64,000 nt of DNA, from NCBI GenBank assembly GCA_911728455.2, contig OU452228.1:17304698-17368697 (forward strand), written 5' to 3'. Below, piece after piece: positions 10,652 to 22,288 of the stretch. Numbering within the stretch: the stretch's first letter is position 1; each line of letters starts with the position of its first letter. The position numbers and the translations under genes were made by a program. Source of the DNA: Marthasterias glacialis. Its lineage: Eukaryota; Echinodermata; Asteroidea; Forcipulatida; Asteriidae. A model generated the notes under the pieces. The model saw nothing but the letters and a program-made list of their open reading frames with translations. It ran no database searches and was not told where the DNA came from.

Positions 10652-13489
10652 TTATGAAAGAAGATTCATTTCTCCAGAAACTAAATCTGACAAGACCTCC
10701 TCTGGAGTCAAAAAGTAGGGTTTGTCGTCTCCTTCGTATTCTAAGCGGAATTCACCCTTCGTTTTGGATACAATGATGCCTGCCCACCACATTTCCTCAC
10801 CATTATCATCTGACCACTTCTGGGAGACTCTTCGGCCAACCAAGTCATCAGGATGTTGTAACAAAGAGTATAATTCCTGTTTATCATCATCTATGGGGTC
10901 AGCGATCACCTGAAGAAGACCTTCCTTAAGCTGATCTATTGAACTCTTGGTAAATATAATTTTTTTGCTCTTTGACCTTAGGACTTTTACTCTGATATTG
11001 ATTTGGGCTTTTAATGCAGCAAAAAGTTTGACCTTCCCCATGTGTTTGATGTTTTCCTCCATGTCATGATTTGTCATCCATATACCCCCAGACTCTAGGA
11101 CATCTTCGATGAGGTGTTCTTGACGAACTCGTAATCTCTCCTCCCTCTCTGTGAGCTGTTTGCGCATATTTTCCAATCTTTCTTTCAGTCGAATTCTTCT
11201 TGTGATTTCTCTTGAACGATTTGCGGCTCTTACTTTTCTACCCAGTGAAATGGCTTCAATTATGTTTTTCTTCTTCTTTGCTCTAGATTGTGTGTTGAGC
11301 CAAGCCCTGGTCTTGTTGCATCTGAACATTGTCTTGGCTTCTATTTTACCCATGGTTGCATTGGGTGCTCGTCGGATATGTGCATCGACCATTGCAAATT
11401 TCCGTTCACCAGAGATGTTGTGCGATGTTGATGACCTTGCCTCTTCTTGAAGACGGGGTGAGGGGTCCCAGAAAACACCACCCGGTAGCTGAGTGTGAAG
11501 TTGTCTGCGGATTACCACCTCGATTGCCTCCAACAGTTTCTGCAGGAGAGACTCGGTAGCTCGCTCATCAACATCAGAGGTAAACTGGAGAAGTTGATGA
11601 AGATGTTTATCCTCCTTCAGAGGGATTGAGTCAAAGATGGATGATTTGCTGGCGATCATTTCACTTGGCTGACATTTCCAGCGTGTAAGGTTGGTTAATG
11701 CCTCATTGTAGAATTTGTTCATATCCAAGATCTTCAAGTCTTGACCTACCAGCCTCATCCATGGGCCAGTTACAAATTTCCCTATGAGTCCAAGTGCTCT
11801 CATTGGAGTATTGCAGCTTCCTTCCTTAAATGCATTAGAAACAGCAATTTGGAGACAATTTGAAGGATTATGAACTTTAAGAAAAAATTCCTGTATAGCT
11901 TTGGAGTAAGAGAATGCCAACATTGCATCAATAAAAAAAATGTTAAATCTGTTACCAACAAAGCGAAAGTATACAGCTGTCTTCTCATGAATCTCATCGG
12001 TATTAGTGTAGCCTTTCGAATGAAGAAACTCACGCAGATCTTTCCCACAACCACATCCGAGGTCATGAAACAGTTTGTCAACTGCTCTAAGTAAGGCATG
12101 TGTGTTGCTCTCTGATCCTTTTTTGTATGGCATTTGTTGATTTGTTTTTTGTTCTTTGTTTTTTTCTTCAGAGCGAACGACTTTTTCACAGGCATGATAA
12201 AATGCATCCAGTGGATGCATACTGCATCTGAAGGAGTTTAAGTTTTGTCTCCCGATCGCCTCCTGAAGTTTTCTGTCTACCGAGTCATTTGTGATACATC
12301 TATCCGTCATGGTATTTTTTATTTTCCCAAGAAGCTGTTCCCCACAAATTTCCCTGATTGTTTCCACGTAGTCATCTGCTTTACCACCAATCTGCTCCCG
12401 CACTCCCAAGAGAAAGGTATCATCTGGTGAAGAAAGTTCTACTTCAGTGAGGTGGCCTTTGGCTTTGGTTGTCCCGTCATATTTAAGTGTAAGGTTAGAA
12501 TGGCCAGCTAGTTGTTCTTTGATGTGAGACTCAGACAATGCTTTCATTTCGCTTGAAAATCTGTTTTGTGTTGAAACTGATGGGAGAGGTCCAAGCTTTT
12601 TTCCGGTGGTTGCTTCAACAACTGCTCTTATAGCACTGCTTGTATTCTTTTCAGACATACCGAGATCTTGCAGGTAGAATGACGCCTCCCTAATACTACT
12701 AGAGTATGATTTTCCATCTTTTGTCTCAATGAAGTCATCATCATTACCTAGTCTCTCCAACTGTTCGCTTTGCAGATAAATGACCGCAGCATTGGCTTTT
12801 TTGAGCAGCTGCAAATAATGATGGCATGATGCACACTTCTGTTGACGACTATTTTTTCTCTTGTGCAATTTTTGCCTTCTGAGGATGGCCCTTTTTTCAG
12901 CCCTGAGGCGTTGGACATTTTTCTTCTGACGTTGAAGTTTTCTGCGAAGTTTCTCGGACTGAACAGTTTTTTCAAGTTTGCGTACTTTGTTTTCCACAAC
13001 TTAATTGAATTGTCCTTTCGCTTTAGTTTTTGTAGCACATTTTTTGCCTTTCCAACTTTTCCAACAATTGAATATATTTTGTTCAGCTGTTGTTTGCTGT
13101 CTTCAAATTCCTTTTTTGTTTCTTGTATGATGCTGTTTTGATTGCCGATGATGTGATTTGCCCTGGCCAGATCGCTGTTTTCTTCTGCATTCTCAACCTG
13201 TTTGTTACGACCTGGTGGAATGTAGGCCTCTTCTAAGAAGGACTCCAGTCGTATTTTCCCACTTGGCCTGGACTTACTTTTTGAGAGTTTGACTTGTTTT
13301 AGTTTCAAGGATGAGAACGAAAACTTAAGGGCTTTACAATCCAATGAAGATAAATTGTAGATACCTTTCAATGATGTGATTACTTTACTAAATGTGTTGG
13401 GTGTGTTTTCTGCAGCTTGAAGTTGATTATTGATTTCTAAAATTAAACCGTTGTTGACTGACTGAGGATCGAGAGTGGGAAAGTGTCAA
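10652..13489 (-). pseudogene. hAT-like orphan transposase family, copy A (best preserved core)
   Basis: A 781-codon open frame (12997-10652) joins an N-terminal part in another frame (13489 to about 12990) through a frameshift next to an A6 run near 12970. Counting from 12997: a Cys pair C55-x2-C58; first Asp D174 in KYDGTTK; D232 in NTMTDR; C258-x2-H261 in CSMHPLD; VGNRFN near 350; GPWMR near 411; E531 in NISGERKF; and a Tudor/SH3-like end, 715-780, with WWAG and YEGDD. This D, D, C-x2-H, SGER order and spacing matches hAT transposases (RNase H fold). No ATG is seen in the N-terminal part, and upstream sequence is replaced at 13490. Codon structure is strongly preserved over 2.3 kb, so loss of function, if real, is recent. 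Function of the family is unknown to me. Confidence 0.8.
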
Positions 13490-13934
13490 GCCAATTTTGA
13501 GAGTTGAGGTGTAGTGAATCCGAGTATGGGCCCAAAGATGACATGATGATACACAAAGTGAAAGGTGATACTGATATTATTGAAAGCAAAATTAAAGCAA
13601 AGCAAAAAAAAGGAGTCAGAGATTGGGGGTAAAGAACAATACAATAGCAGGTGGCAGTTTGTGCAGAAAAGCTAGAAGGCAAGCGGTTGATGGGTGTGGT
13701 GAGAGGTGAGCTTTAGGGTGCAAACAGATACTGTAGATTGGAGCCAAAAGAGTCTGGAATGAGCGGAAAAGAAAGGAGGCCAAACATTATTTTTTTCTCT
13801 TTAGTGTACGTAGGCTTCTTTGCATTCAGATGTGATATGTTCATAACTTTATACTTTTAAATAGTTTGCATATGTTGTAGTATAAACCAAGCTTAAAAAC
13901 TGAATAAATTTTAAACAGGTGTGTATCCAAATGT

Positions 13935-13972
<38 letters not shown>
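13490..13972 (+). repeat. Possible retroposed tail: AATAAA plus A31
   Basis: AATAAA at about 13903 is followed, some 35 bp on, by an uninterrupted A31 tract (13942-13972), as expected for a polyadenylated RNA copied back into DNA on the plus strand. The segment begins about where copy A loses similarity to the N-terminus of copy B. No coding sequence or clear target duplication is visible. It could also be an ordinary poly-A microsatellite. Confidence 0.35.
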
Positions 13973-13974
<2 letters not shown>

Positions 13975-14780
13975 CTACTTAAATCATGTTGTCTCTTCTT
14001 TTGATTGCTTTGATTAACCATATTCAAAGTTATAATGACAAAATCCTGAAAACTATCGATTATATTTTAATTATAAGGATACCTTTTGGGGGCTTTTAAA
14101 CTTAGAAAATTAATTATTAGCCAACTCAATGTTTTATTACTTTAAGTTTATTATTAATTATTATCCTAGTCCGTTATAATAATACCGGCTACCAGTTAAT
14201 TCCTGCACAATTCTAAAAGCCATACCCATAACACAAAAGTAACGCCATTGGTGAGTGCTGTCGGGAACCAGCGCAACCAGTTTTGCGTAATTTATAACCA
14301 CTGATACGTCGCGGCAAACCGACTCTTCGGATCGCTTCGGTCCCCGGTAGCCCATACTGAACAAGTTCGCGCAGGAATGCGAAACAGTCTAACAGTTTAT
14401 TTTTAAAAATGACTTGTTGGTTGAATCCTTAAGAAAATTCTATTGAGACAGCATTAAACTGCACAAAATCAGTAATTAACTATGCTCACCTCCGGTATCT
14501 GCTAAAACAATGGACTTTTCAAGGTTTTCTGATGAAAGATTTCGACAGTTTTACTTCTAAATGTTAAGTCAATCACGATATCAATAGAGAGAGCACATCG
14601 CCATCTTTAAATTAGATCCGGTAAGTTTTATGAATGAACCGATTGACAGTGTCTGAAACTAATATCACTCCGCCCATACGTCATGCGATTTTACAATGCA
14701 CGAGTCGATGGGTCACAAGATCTCATTCACAAAAAACGTTAACGGACAAACAGCGCCCTCTAGCGGTTGTGGTGCTCGCT
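13973..14780. other. Non-coding spacer between copy A and repeat R2
   Basis: AT-rich at first, then mixed composition, ending in GCGCCCTCTAGCGGTTGTGG. No gene, RNA or element end could be supported. Short open frames here have no recognisable motifs. Confidence 0.4.
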
Positions 14781-14926
14781 AGTAATACAACATTGGCCCA
14801 AAGTGTGCTTGCTATCTGGGTCCATGAATGATGACTCAAATAAATGCTTAAAATACCCACTTTTTGAAAAAATAAGAGTTACAAAATGAGCTATGCATAT
14901 AACGTTACAAGTGTTCAATATAATTA
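14781..14926 (+). repeat. Repeat R, left part of split copy R2
   Basis: Bases 1-146 of the 428-bp repeat, with one mismatch seen against R1. It stops exactly where the terminal inverted repeat of the 5.4-kb element begins (TAGGCAGTTTCA at 14925). Confidence 0.85.
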
Positions 14927-15308
14927 GGCAGTTTCATGAAAATTCAAAGTTGCTTCAATCCTTTTGAATGTTACATCAACAGAAAGAGTACAAAAATAGC
15001 AACAAAATGAGGGGTCCATGGTCATGATAGGGTATTCCTAAGCAGAGTTACGGATTTTTGAATAATTGAATTATCGGTCAATATTGACTCCCGTTTCAGT
15101 GAAAAAGTTGTGACCGGCTGTATGTAAAGGTATGTAATATACAATTATAGTATTTGAAACTCACATAGAGTGTAAACACATACAAATATTAGAATGAGGC
15201 AAATCTTTGTTAATGTACCATAAAAACTTTACTTAATTTATTCACATATTCAAACTTGGCCGCACGTTATTGCGCAAAGACACTGCGGTCAAATACGTAA
15301 AAAACCAA

Positions 15309-15560
15309 AATGGCCGCCAAGTCGATATTTTTTGGTTTAAAGTGGTTGTAGAATGTATTGCATTTTGAATTTATTCCTGCTACACAGGTAGATTCACATT
15401 GTAAACAACCCTAATCAAATTGTGGAAAGAGCTGTACAAATAGTTTACTCTTTTAGTGGTTTTGGAAGATGTAGAATGGCTGCCAAAATTCCAAAATGGC
15501 AGCCAAATTTCCAAAATGGCCGCCGAAATTTAATATTGGCCGCCAAAATTTCTTCAATTT
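15309..15560 (+). promoter_or_regulatory. Repeated ATGGCNGCC motifs (YY1-like)
   Basis: CAAAATGGCCGCCAA-type words occur near 15308, 15477, 15496, 15517 and (as ATTGGCCGCCAAAA) 15535. The core resembles the YY1 site AANATGGC(G/C)GCC. They lie 3' of copy B inside its element. They may be transcription factor sites or a short degenerate repeat. Confidence 0.3.
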
Positions 15561-15694
15561 TGAATTTTCAGAAAATGATTTGTGAAAATGTTGATTATAT
15601 TTGCAAAGTATATGAAAACACAATAACTTTCTCTTTTCTCTTTTGCAGGTTATACTTACACCTATCCCTAGGGTTGCATCATAAAAGTCTCCTT

Positions 15695-18600
15695 TTAGAC
15701 ATAAATGTACACGTCTCCATTAATAATATCAGCTAAAAACTCGGCTACAGTTTGAAAGATAGGCTCTTCCTCTCCGTCAAATTTACAGCAGTATTCTGTA
15801 TTTTCTGGCTTGTCATGATCCTTTATTATTGATGTTATGATACCGCTACACATAGAGTCACCATTGTTGGCAGTCACCCACTTCTGGTTGAACTTAAACT
15901 GGACAAGTGATTCTGGATTCCTTAGTATGTCTAGTACAGGTGAGTCTTGAGGTTCCAGTTTTATTAGTTCAAGTAAATAAGTTTCAAGGTCTTCATGGGG
16001 TAGTTTTGTTAATGCTTTCTTCTGGGTTTTTTTCATTTGCAAGATTTCCTGTCTTAGTTTGATTTGTGACTTCAAAGCAGTAAGCCTGTTTGTTTTGTTC
16101 AGCTTCTTGAGTCCAGTATCAATATCAAGCTTTGAATCCCATACGCCATGTCGGATCACACTTTCAAATATCTTTTTTTTTCGGTTCTCCGGTTGTCTTC
16201 TCTCTCCTCGAGCAATCTTCTTGATTCTAACAGCTTTTCATTCATTGTTGCTACCAGTTTGTGTTCTATTTTTCGGTCCCTCTCCCTAATTTTTCTTCCC
16301 TCCTCGGTTGCCTTGGCAATGATATCTGCTTGTTCTTTCTTATTTTTTTTATCCAGGAAATTTTCTTTAATTTTGTTAGCCCTGAAGATAACCTTTTTAC
16401 TTAGGGTAGCTGGCTTTGCCGACCGTGCTCGTTTTTCTCTGTCATCGTATAAACCAAAAATCCGCTCTCCCGATATATTATTGCTGAAACAGGAGGCGGC
16501 TTGTTTGGTTAGCTCTTCTGATGGATAATGAAACTTGCCTCCTGGCAAATGGTCTGCGAGTTGCCTTCTCATCACATCGGCGACTTCTTGTAGCAGCAGT
16601 GCAAAGATACGCGCTGTCTCATTATCGGTGGTATTTGACTCGATTAATTTATCCAATTTCTTGTCTGCCTTTACCGGGGTATTGAATGCACTGGTGTTGA
16701 AACCCAAAATGACCTTATGTATGTCACACCTCTCAATGTTTTTGAGAACAGTCTCAAACATGTCGTTTGTTTCCAGAATGTTGTGATGCGTCCCCTGCCA
16801 TCGCATCCATGGGCCAGTCACAAACTTGTCGACTAACCCCAAGGCCCTGAGTGTCGGGAGAGCATCTCCATCTTTGAGCGCATTGTTGACGGCCATGTGC
16901 AATGAGTTCCTGGGCTTTGTGTACTTTGCAAAAAAATCCTGTATATGTTCATTGTACACATATACAAGGCCTGCATCGACAAAAAAAATGTTAAACGATT
17001 GCCAACCCATCGTGGAAATAATGTTGTATTTTCTCCCGCTCCAAATCCCCTCTCTCTCAAGAACCGTGGGACTTCTTTTGGCAAACCCGAACTACTATCA
17101 TGAAAGAGTTTTTCCACTGATCGTATTAATGCTTGTGCTTTACACTCCCCTCTATTGACATAGGGGTACTGAATTCCACTTGTCCACATTGCATTTTCTT
17201 GTTCTTTGATTTTCTTTGCACATTGTTTGTGTATTGTATCCAATGGGTGGACAGCACATCTGAACGAGTTTAGTTTATTTCCAGTCAATTTCTCCAATTC
17301 TTTATCCACAGCACTGTTGGTGATGCACCTGTCTGTCATGGTATTTTGGATCTCTCCCATGATGTTTGGATCTATCGTACTCACTACCTCCTGGATACAT
17401 TCTGCATAATCAGTGGCTCTGCCTCCAGCTGTCTCCCTAATCCCAAGCGCATACGTTGATTTATCAGTGGAAACCTCTACTTCAACCAAATGTTTTCCGT
17501 ATTTTGTCGTACCATCATACTTGACAGTGAGATTTTTCTCACCACTGATCTCCTCTCTAATATATTGGTTGTTAACCGACTCCATTTCTGAAGACATCCT
17601 GTTCTGGGTGCTTCTAGAAGGAAGTTTACCTTCTAGTTTACCATCTGTCATGGATGAAATCACCATTTCAATTGCAGGTCCAACATTTTTTTCTGATACG
17701 CCAATTGTTTGAAGAGCCATACTTGCCACTTTTACATTTGGATGTATGCATTGACCTATTCTAGTGGGTATGGTTAATGTGTCTTTATCCTGAATGAGTT
17801 CATGGGCCTCACACAAATCATTCTCCAGCACATAAATCTGATCATGTGTTGTCTTAAGTTTGCCAACAGTCTCTTTCAGCGTAACTTTTACATGCTCAAG
17901 TTCATCTGGTTGTTGATTTTGTTGTTTGGATTTCACCCGTTTCTGGATCTTGGATTTCACCCGTTTCTGGATCGTACGAATGTTCTTGTTCATTTTTGAC
18001 ATTCTTTTTCTTTTTGCTCTGCAACCTATACACTTCTTTCGTGAAGCCTGTCTCAAAGTTCTTACTTGTGCTCGCCATTTTTCAGCTTGTTTTGCCTTTC
18101 TTTTCATGGACTGTATCACATGTTTGACGTTGCCAACTTTACCTAAGATACTATACAAGTTGGTGAGTTTTTCTTGAAGAGAATTCTTAGCCGACTCCAG
18201 AGTGTGTATTTGTGTTTTCAATGTTTCATTTTCTGCTTTGTATTCTGTATTCTCCTTCATGATATCAGCCAATGCCATGTGGTGGGATTCAGCAAGACTG
18301 TCATCCAGATTGAGTCGTTTGTCCGGTGGTATTATGACACCTGTATCATCCGTCGATTTACGTTTTCTCTTAGCAATCATTGCAGGTGGTTTGTATTGTT
18401 CTGAGAGATACTGTTCAACTTCTGTCTTTGAATTCTTCTGATGTGCTGTTTGCTTATCTTTCACAGTTTTGAAACTATTCCGCACTGCCTGTTCTGTGAA
18501 ATTATTATCAAACTTGGTACATAACATAGCTGTTACATACTTCCAAGATAAGCCTTTCTCCCTCTGCTTTGCAGTTAGAGCTTGGACCACATCATGTATA

Positions 18601-18695
18601 ACCTGATTGGTCAAGTGGTCCTTTCCAACCTCATGGAAAGGACCAGCTGATGTCTGCAGGACAAAATCGAGAGGAGCAGTCGACACAGGATTCAT
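15695..18695 (-). pseudogene. hAT-like orphan transposase family, copy B (full length, two frameshifts)
   Basis: The only copy with a complete N-terminus: ATG 18695 (MNPVSTAPLD). Residues 1-90 are unique to it, then VEQYLSEQYKPP, a long coiled coil (about 140-300) with Cys pair C222-x2-C225, D394 in KYDGTTK, D455 in NTMTDR and C480-x2-H483 in CAVHPLD. The frame is broken near 16995 (one base missing in GGCAATCGTTTAAC compared with copy A) and resumes through FNIFFVDAG, GPWMR and SNNISGERIF (predicted catalytic Glu). It is broken again at an A9 run near 16178, and ends with the Tudor-like segment (15695-16159). Homopolymer-type lesions could partly be sequencing error. The gene fills a TIR-bounded unit, which argues that the family is, or was, mobile. 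Confidence 0.8.
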
Positions 18696-18837
18696 AATTC
18701 TGCAAAATAAAACATATGATCAGCAGATACTTTTGAAATTGTTGAAACTTACTTGAAAACCCACCTTTTTAAGCGCCACTTTTTTATCACTTAATTTGTT
18801 AATTTGTTTTATTGTTGTTTAATGTTTATTACTGTTA

Positions 18838-18945
18838 TTTATCTGTATTTCTTAACAACCTGTGATTTTTAATTGTACAGCGCTTTGTGATGTCTGTGAC
18901 ATGGAAAGCGTTTTTTAAATAGTTAATATTATTATTATAAAGAAT
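18838..18945 (+). repeat. SINE/LINE-type 3' tail
   Basis: TGTACAGCGCTTTGTGATGTC followed by GGAAAGCG and an ATTATTATTATAA microsatellite is the usual 3' end of many invertebrate CR1/L2-type retroposons and their SINEs. Upstream body sequence is not recognisable. It lies inside the 5.4-kb unit, 5' of copy B. Confidence 0.45.
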
Positions 18946-20276
18946 ATTGTAAATTTGTTTCGCTATTGATTTTTTAAACAATTTTGCATCCAATTTATCT
19001 CTTAAAAATGATGCCACATTATTGGACAAGACAATACTTTTTTTTATACATAATGAATTGTCAAAGGTATCAATTTCTTACCTTTCAAACAAGAACTGTG
19101 ACGTGCATTGTTTTTTTCAGCAGAAGAAAACGGTTCGTCTCAGAACAACAAACCTTTGCAGTATGCCCTTTTTCCTTTCCCCCCAGAAAAAATGAAAAGC
19201 ACGTTCTCGACTCCCCTTTTAATTAGTGGATACCATATTTATTTATTTATTAATTTTTTTGTCTGATTCGTAACCCAAAAGCAACGCAGGAAAAAAGGGA
19301 ATATTTGAATTTTATTTTATGTTAGTTTCAACTTAATAGAGCCCCTTGAATATTTTTTTTTTTTTTTTTAAATAAATGTGACTTTTAAAAAATAGAGCTG
19401 AAACCATGATGAAAATCAGTCAGTTTTGATGGCCTCATCTGAGTACTAGGCAACTAGCTATATTTCTATCAATGAGTACTAACTATTAAAAAAACAACAA
19501 CAAAGTAACAAATTTTGATTAAAAAACTTGTTCAAATCTTATTACCGATTATAGTTTGAAGTTTTCCATCTTTGATTTGAAATTTGAAATATTTAAAATT
19601 TAGAAATCCACCAATAAATCATCAAAAAAATAACGGAAAACAAATTATAAGCACATCAGTCATAATCCCCCCTTTGTATAAATGGAATCGCCCATTTTTA
19701 CAAAATGGCCCACTTGATTCGGACTAGACCATTGAGTAATACAGGGTACAACTTCTTTGAGAGGAGCATACTTTAACGTTTACGTGCATGCTATTTTGCA
19801 CAAAATCAGGAAAAACAAATTATAAAATCATTAATATATCCTCGTTAATGATTATCAAATCTCAGTCAATGCCAAATTTCTTCCGTGCGTAAGCCCACAA
19901 AACGGCATGTCAACTTGCCGACCCCGCGAGAAAACTTTTTTTCTCGTCAAATTTTGCCGCGGTTAACTTTTTCCGCAAGCTGCACCGTCCTAGCGCAACA
20001 GCGTGTTTCAACAACATGAACATTTTTTAATAAATCTGGTACGTAAAATCCAAAAACCGACACCAAAACATTAGTAGCCTACCCCTTCTATCCAAACTTA
20101 ACAACCGAATGTGGACAAGGTTAATCATAAAAACTCACCGAACTTCAGTTGGCTGTATTTTGAGATCGAAAGGTGCTCCGTCTTTTGTGCATCGGGGGTC
20201 AATGCACGACGGGCCACGGTCATAACTTCTTACCACAAAGGGGCTTGGGAAATAGCGCCACCATCGGTGGTTCGCG
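18946..20276. other. 5' region of the copy B element, non-coding
   Basis: AT-rich with several homopolymer runs, then a more GC-rich 300 bp (from about 19880) next to the right terminal repeat. No ORF with recognisable motifs. If the element is autonomous, its promoter should lie here, because copy B is transcribed leftward from 18695. Confidence 0.4.
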
Positions 20277-20288
20277 TGAAACTGCCTA

Positions 20289-20675
20289 CCATGAATGATG
20301 ACTCAAATAAATGCTTAAAATACCCACTTTTTGAAAAAATAAGAGTTACAAAATGAGCTATGCATATAACATTACAAGTGTTCAATATAATTACGACTTA
20401 CATAATTACCTTTTTTCAAAAACGTCAACTTATTAAAGTCAAAAAAGCTAGCTGCCTGCTGGCTGAGCTAGTTTGCAACTGTAATATTTAGTTGCCAAAA
20501 CGTGTAGTTCGCGTCACACATTTAAAATCAATAAATCATCTAATCAAAGTACATCTGAAAATAAAATAATGGGAATATGTCACTCTTTATATTTCAAATG
20601 AAATATAACGAGTATAACAGTTTATGATAATCCTATGACATATTTCGTGTATTTATGAACTACATACTCTTAAGT
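20289..20675 (+). repeat. Repeat R, right part of split copy R2
   Basis: Bases 42-428 of the 428-bp repeat, about two differences seen from R1. It starts directly after the right terminal inverted repeat of the copy B unit and shares R1's exact right edge (CTTAAGT). Confidence 0.85.
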
Positions 20676-21740
20676 TGAAAAGTATGTTCAAATAATAGTG
20701 TGTTTGTTTGTCATTATCTTCTCCAGTGGAAAACTGTTTGGGTTTTTGTCCCACATTCTTTTAAACCAAAAAGTAGGCCCTCTGTTGTCTGTATTTCTTT
20801 AGTCAATGGAACCATCTGCATGTGGTTCTATCAGATTAGGGTTAGAAAATTAGGCTAAATGTTTGAAATGCGACAATTTAACCATTGTGTATGAAAATAT
20901 AGTTCCATATGGGTGTTTGTGGTTGAAAGAGAGGTCACAAAATCATAAAATAATTAAATATGGCGATTTGAGATTTAATGAACGGACTGCCCATAAACCA
21001 ATTTTAACTCAAATTTTGTTAATATTTTTCATTTTTAAGCTGAATTCGTTGCTAAAAAGAAAAGTCAAAACACCTAATGATTACACTAGTTAACTAAAAA
21101 ATCAAGCCTCCAAAAAGATATTAATTCTTGAAAATATGACATTTTCATTATTTTGGAGGTGTCTGTTAAACCTAAAAATATACCTGCGGAAGGTATGGTC
21201 GAATCACTCAGAAAAATTACTTTTACCTTAATAATTACAGTATAATGAAGGTTAATAAGATAAAATTAACTTAAGTACATCTCAATGTCACATAATTTGA
21301 AGACTTTGTATTATTTGCTTGCTTCTTCTTTAAGATCTTCATCACCGAACGTGACTAAAATATTAATGTAGAAATTTTAAAACTTTAGACAAATGGGACC
21401 TATGAGAACTGTTGGACCTCACATGTGTTTATTTTGAGCTATTTTTAACCTAGTAGATTGGGGAAATATAAAATTTTAAAAACCAATATCAGAGAATGGA
21501 TCATTCTTTGCTCCTTTTCAAGAGGGAATTGGCTATTATACTTGAAAAAATCATTGATAAAACATTCTGCTCTTAAACCAAAGATAGAAACTTTGTGCAT
21601 TGGTTTAAGAGCATGTTATAATATAATATGCATTCATACGGCTAGGCCTAGTCCTCTCTGTCCACCAACGGATTTTTATTCTTATCCTAACTTGCCCTAA
21701 ACACGTTATGTGTTCATGACTCATTATATGTTTAGTAAAC
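20676..21740. other. AT-rich non-coding stretch
   Basis: No gene, RNA or element end recognised. Short open frames lack motifs. Confidence 0.4.
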
Positions 21741-21754
21741 TGCTTTAATGCCTG

Positions 21755-21925
21755 AGTGAATCCAAACCCCTCTAGATCCAAGGAAAGCAGAGCCTTCCAG
21801 TGATGCATTTCAGGCGCCCACCCAACCCTCAACCCCATCAAACTACATTTGGAACAAACTTGGCCCATTGACTGAGCTGCTGTGTTGAGAGCTCTATGAG
21901 TCTATGCCAGCCCTCAACATCATTG
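21755..21925 (+). pseudogene. Possible Tc1/mariner fossil
   Basis: A frameshifted plus-strand reading gives HPTLNPIK and, one frame over, YIWNKLG, which together resemble the Tc1/mariner block around PDLNPIE-x2-W-x2-L that holds the third catalytic acid. The Glu is not preserved. Nothing upstream confirms the family, so this rests on one short motif. Confidence 0.25.
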
Positions 21926-22288
21926 GTTGTCCTGATAGACTGGTAGTACACTAACCAGCTTGATGGACTTAAGATATATAAGTGACTCACTTAAACTTAG
22001 TTAAATTCCAACAAAAAAATATCTTGCAAATTTACCTTGATGTCAAATCAGATTTGAAGAAGTCGTCACTTGATGGTTCATGTGAACTGCTTCCTGACAT
22101 GGGATTGGATGATTCCGATTTGAGGACAGGAGATTAGGTTTGGACAATTAATGTAGATCATAGAATACAGTGAAACTGGCCTTGCAAGGGTGCAAGGCAC
22201 GTCTCACTCACCCGTATGTTTTGTTCATCCTGTGCCATTTGCCCAGTCTTTGTCATTTCTACCCTTTCTCCTTTTAAAAATAATGGGC

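Larger units (their letters stand above)
14925..20288 (-). mobile_element. 5.4-kb DNA transposon-like unit carrying copy B
   Basis: TAGGCAGTTTCA at 14925-14936 and its exact complement TGAAACTGCCTA at 20277-20288 form 12-bp terminal inverted repeats. Both ends abut repeat R. Left flank holds R bases 1-146 and right flank R bases 42-428, so 105 bp of R are present on both sides. Copy B (15695-18695) is the only large gene inside. The unit is therefore the likely autonomous, or once autonomous, form of the hAT-like family. The 105-bp flanking duplication is far longer than the 8-bp duplications of hAT elements. It may instead reflect recombination between two R copies. Confidence 0.6.

Noticed and set aside
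12748..13371. Separate short gene upstream of copy A
   Set aside because: Its first codon is TTG, and it aligns with the N-terminal part of copy B; it is the frameshifted start of copy A.
21605..21868. Minus-strand 87-codon frame
   Set aside because: No known motif; the plus strand shows a better, though weak, Tc1/mariner-like reading.
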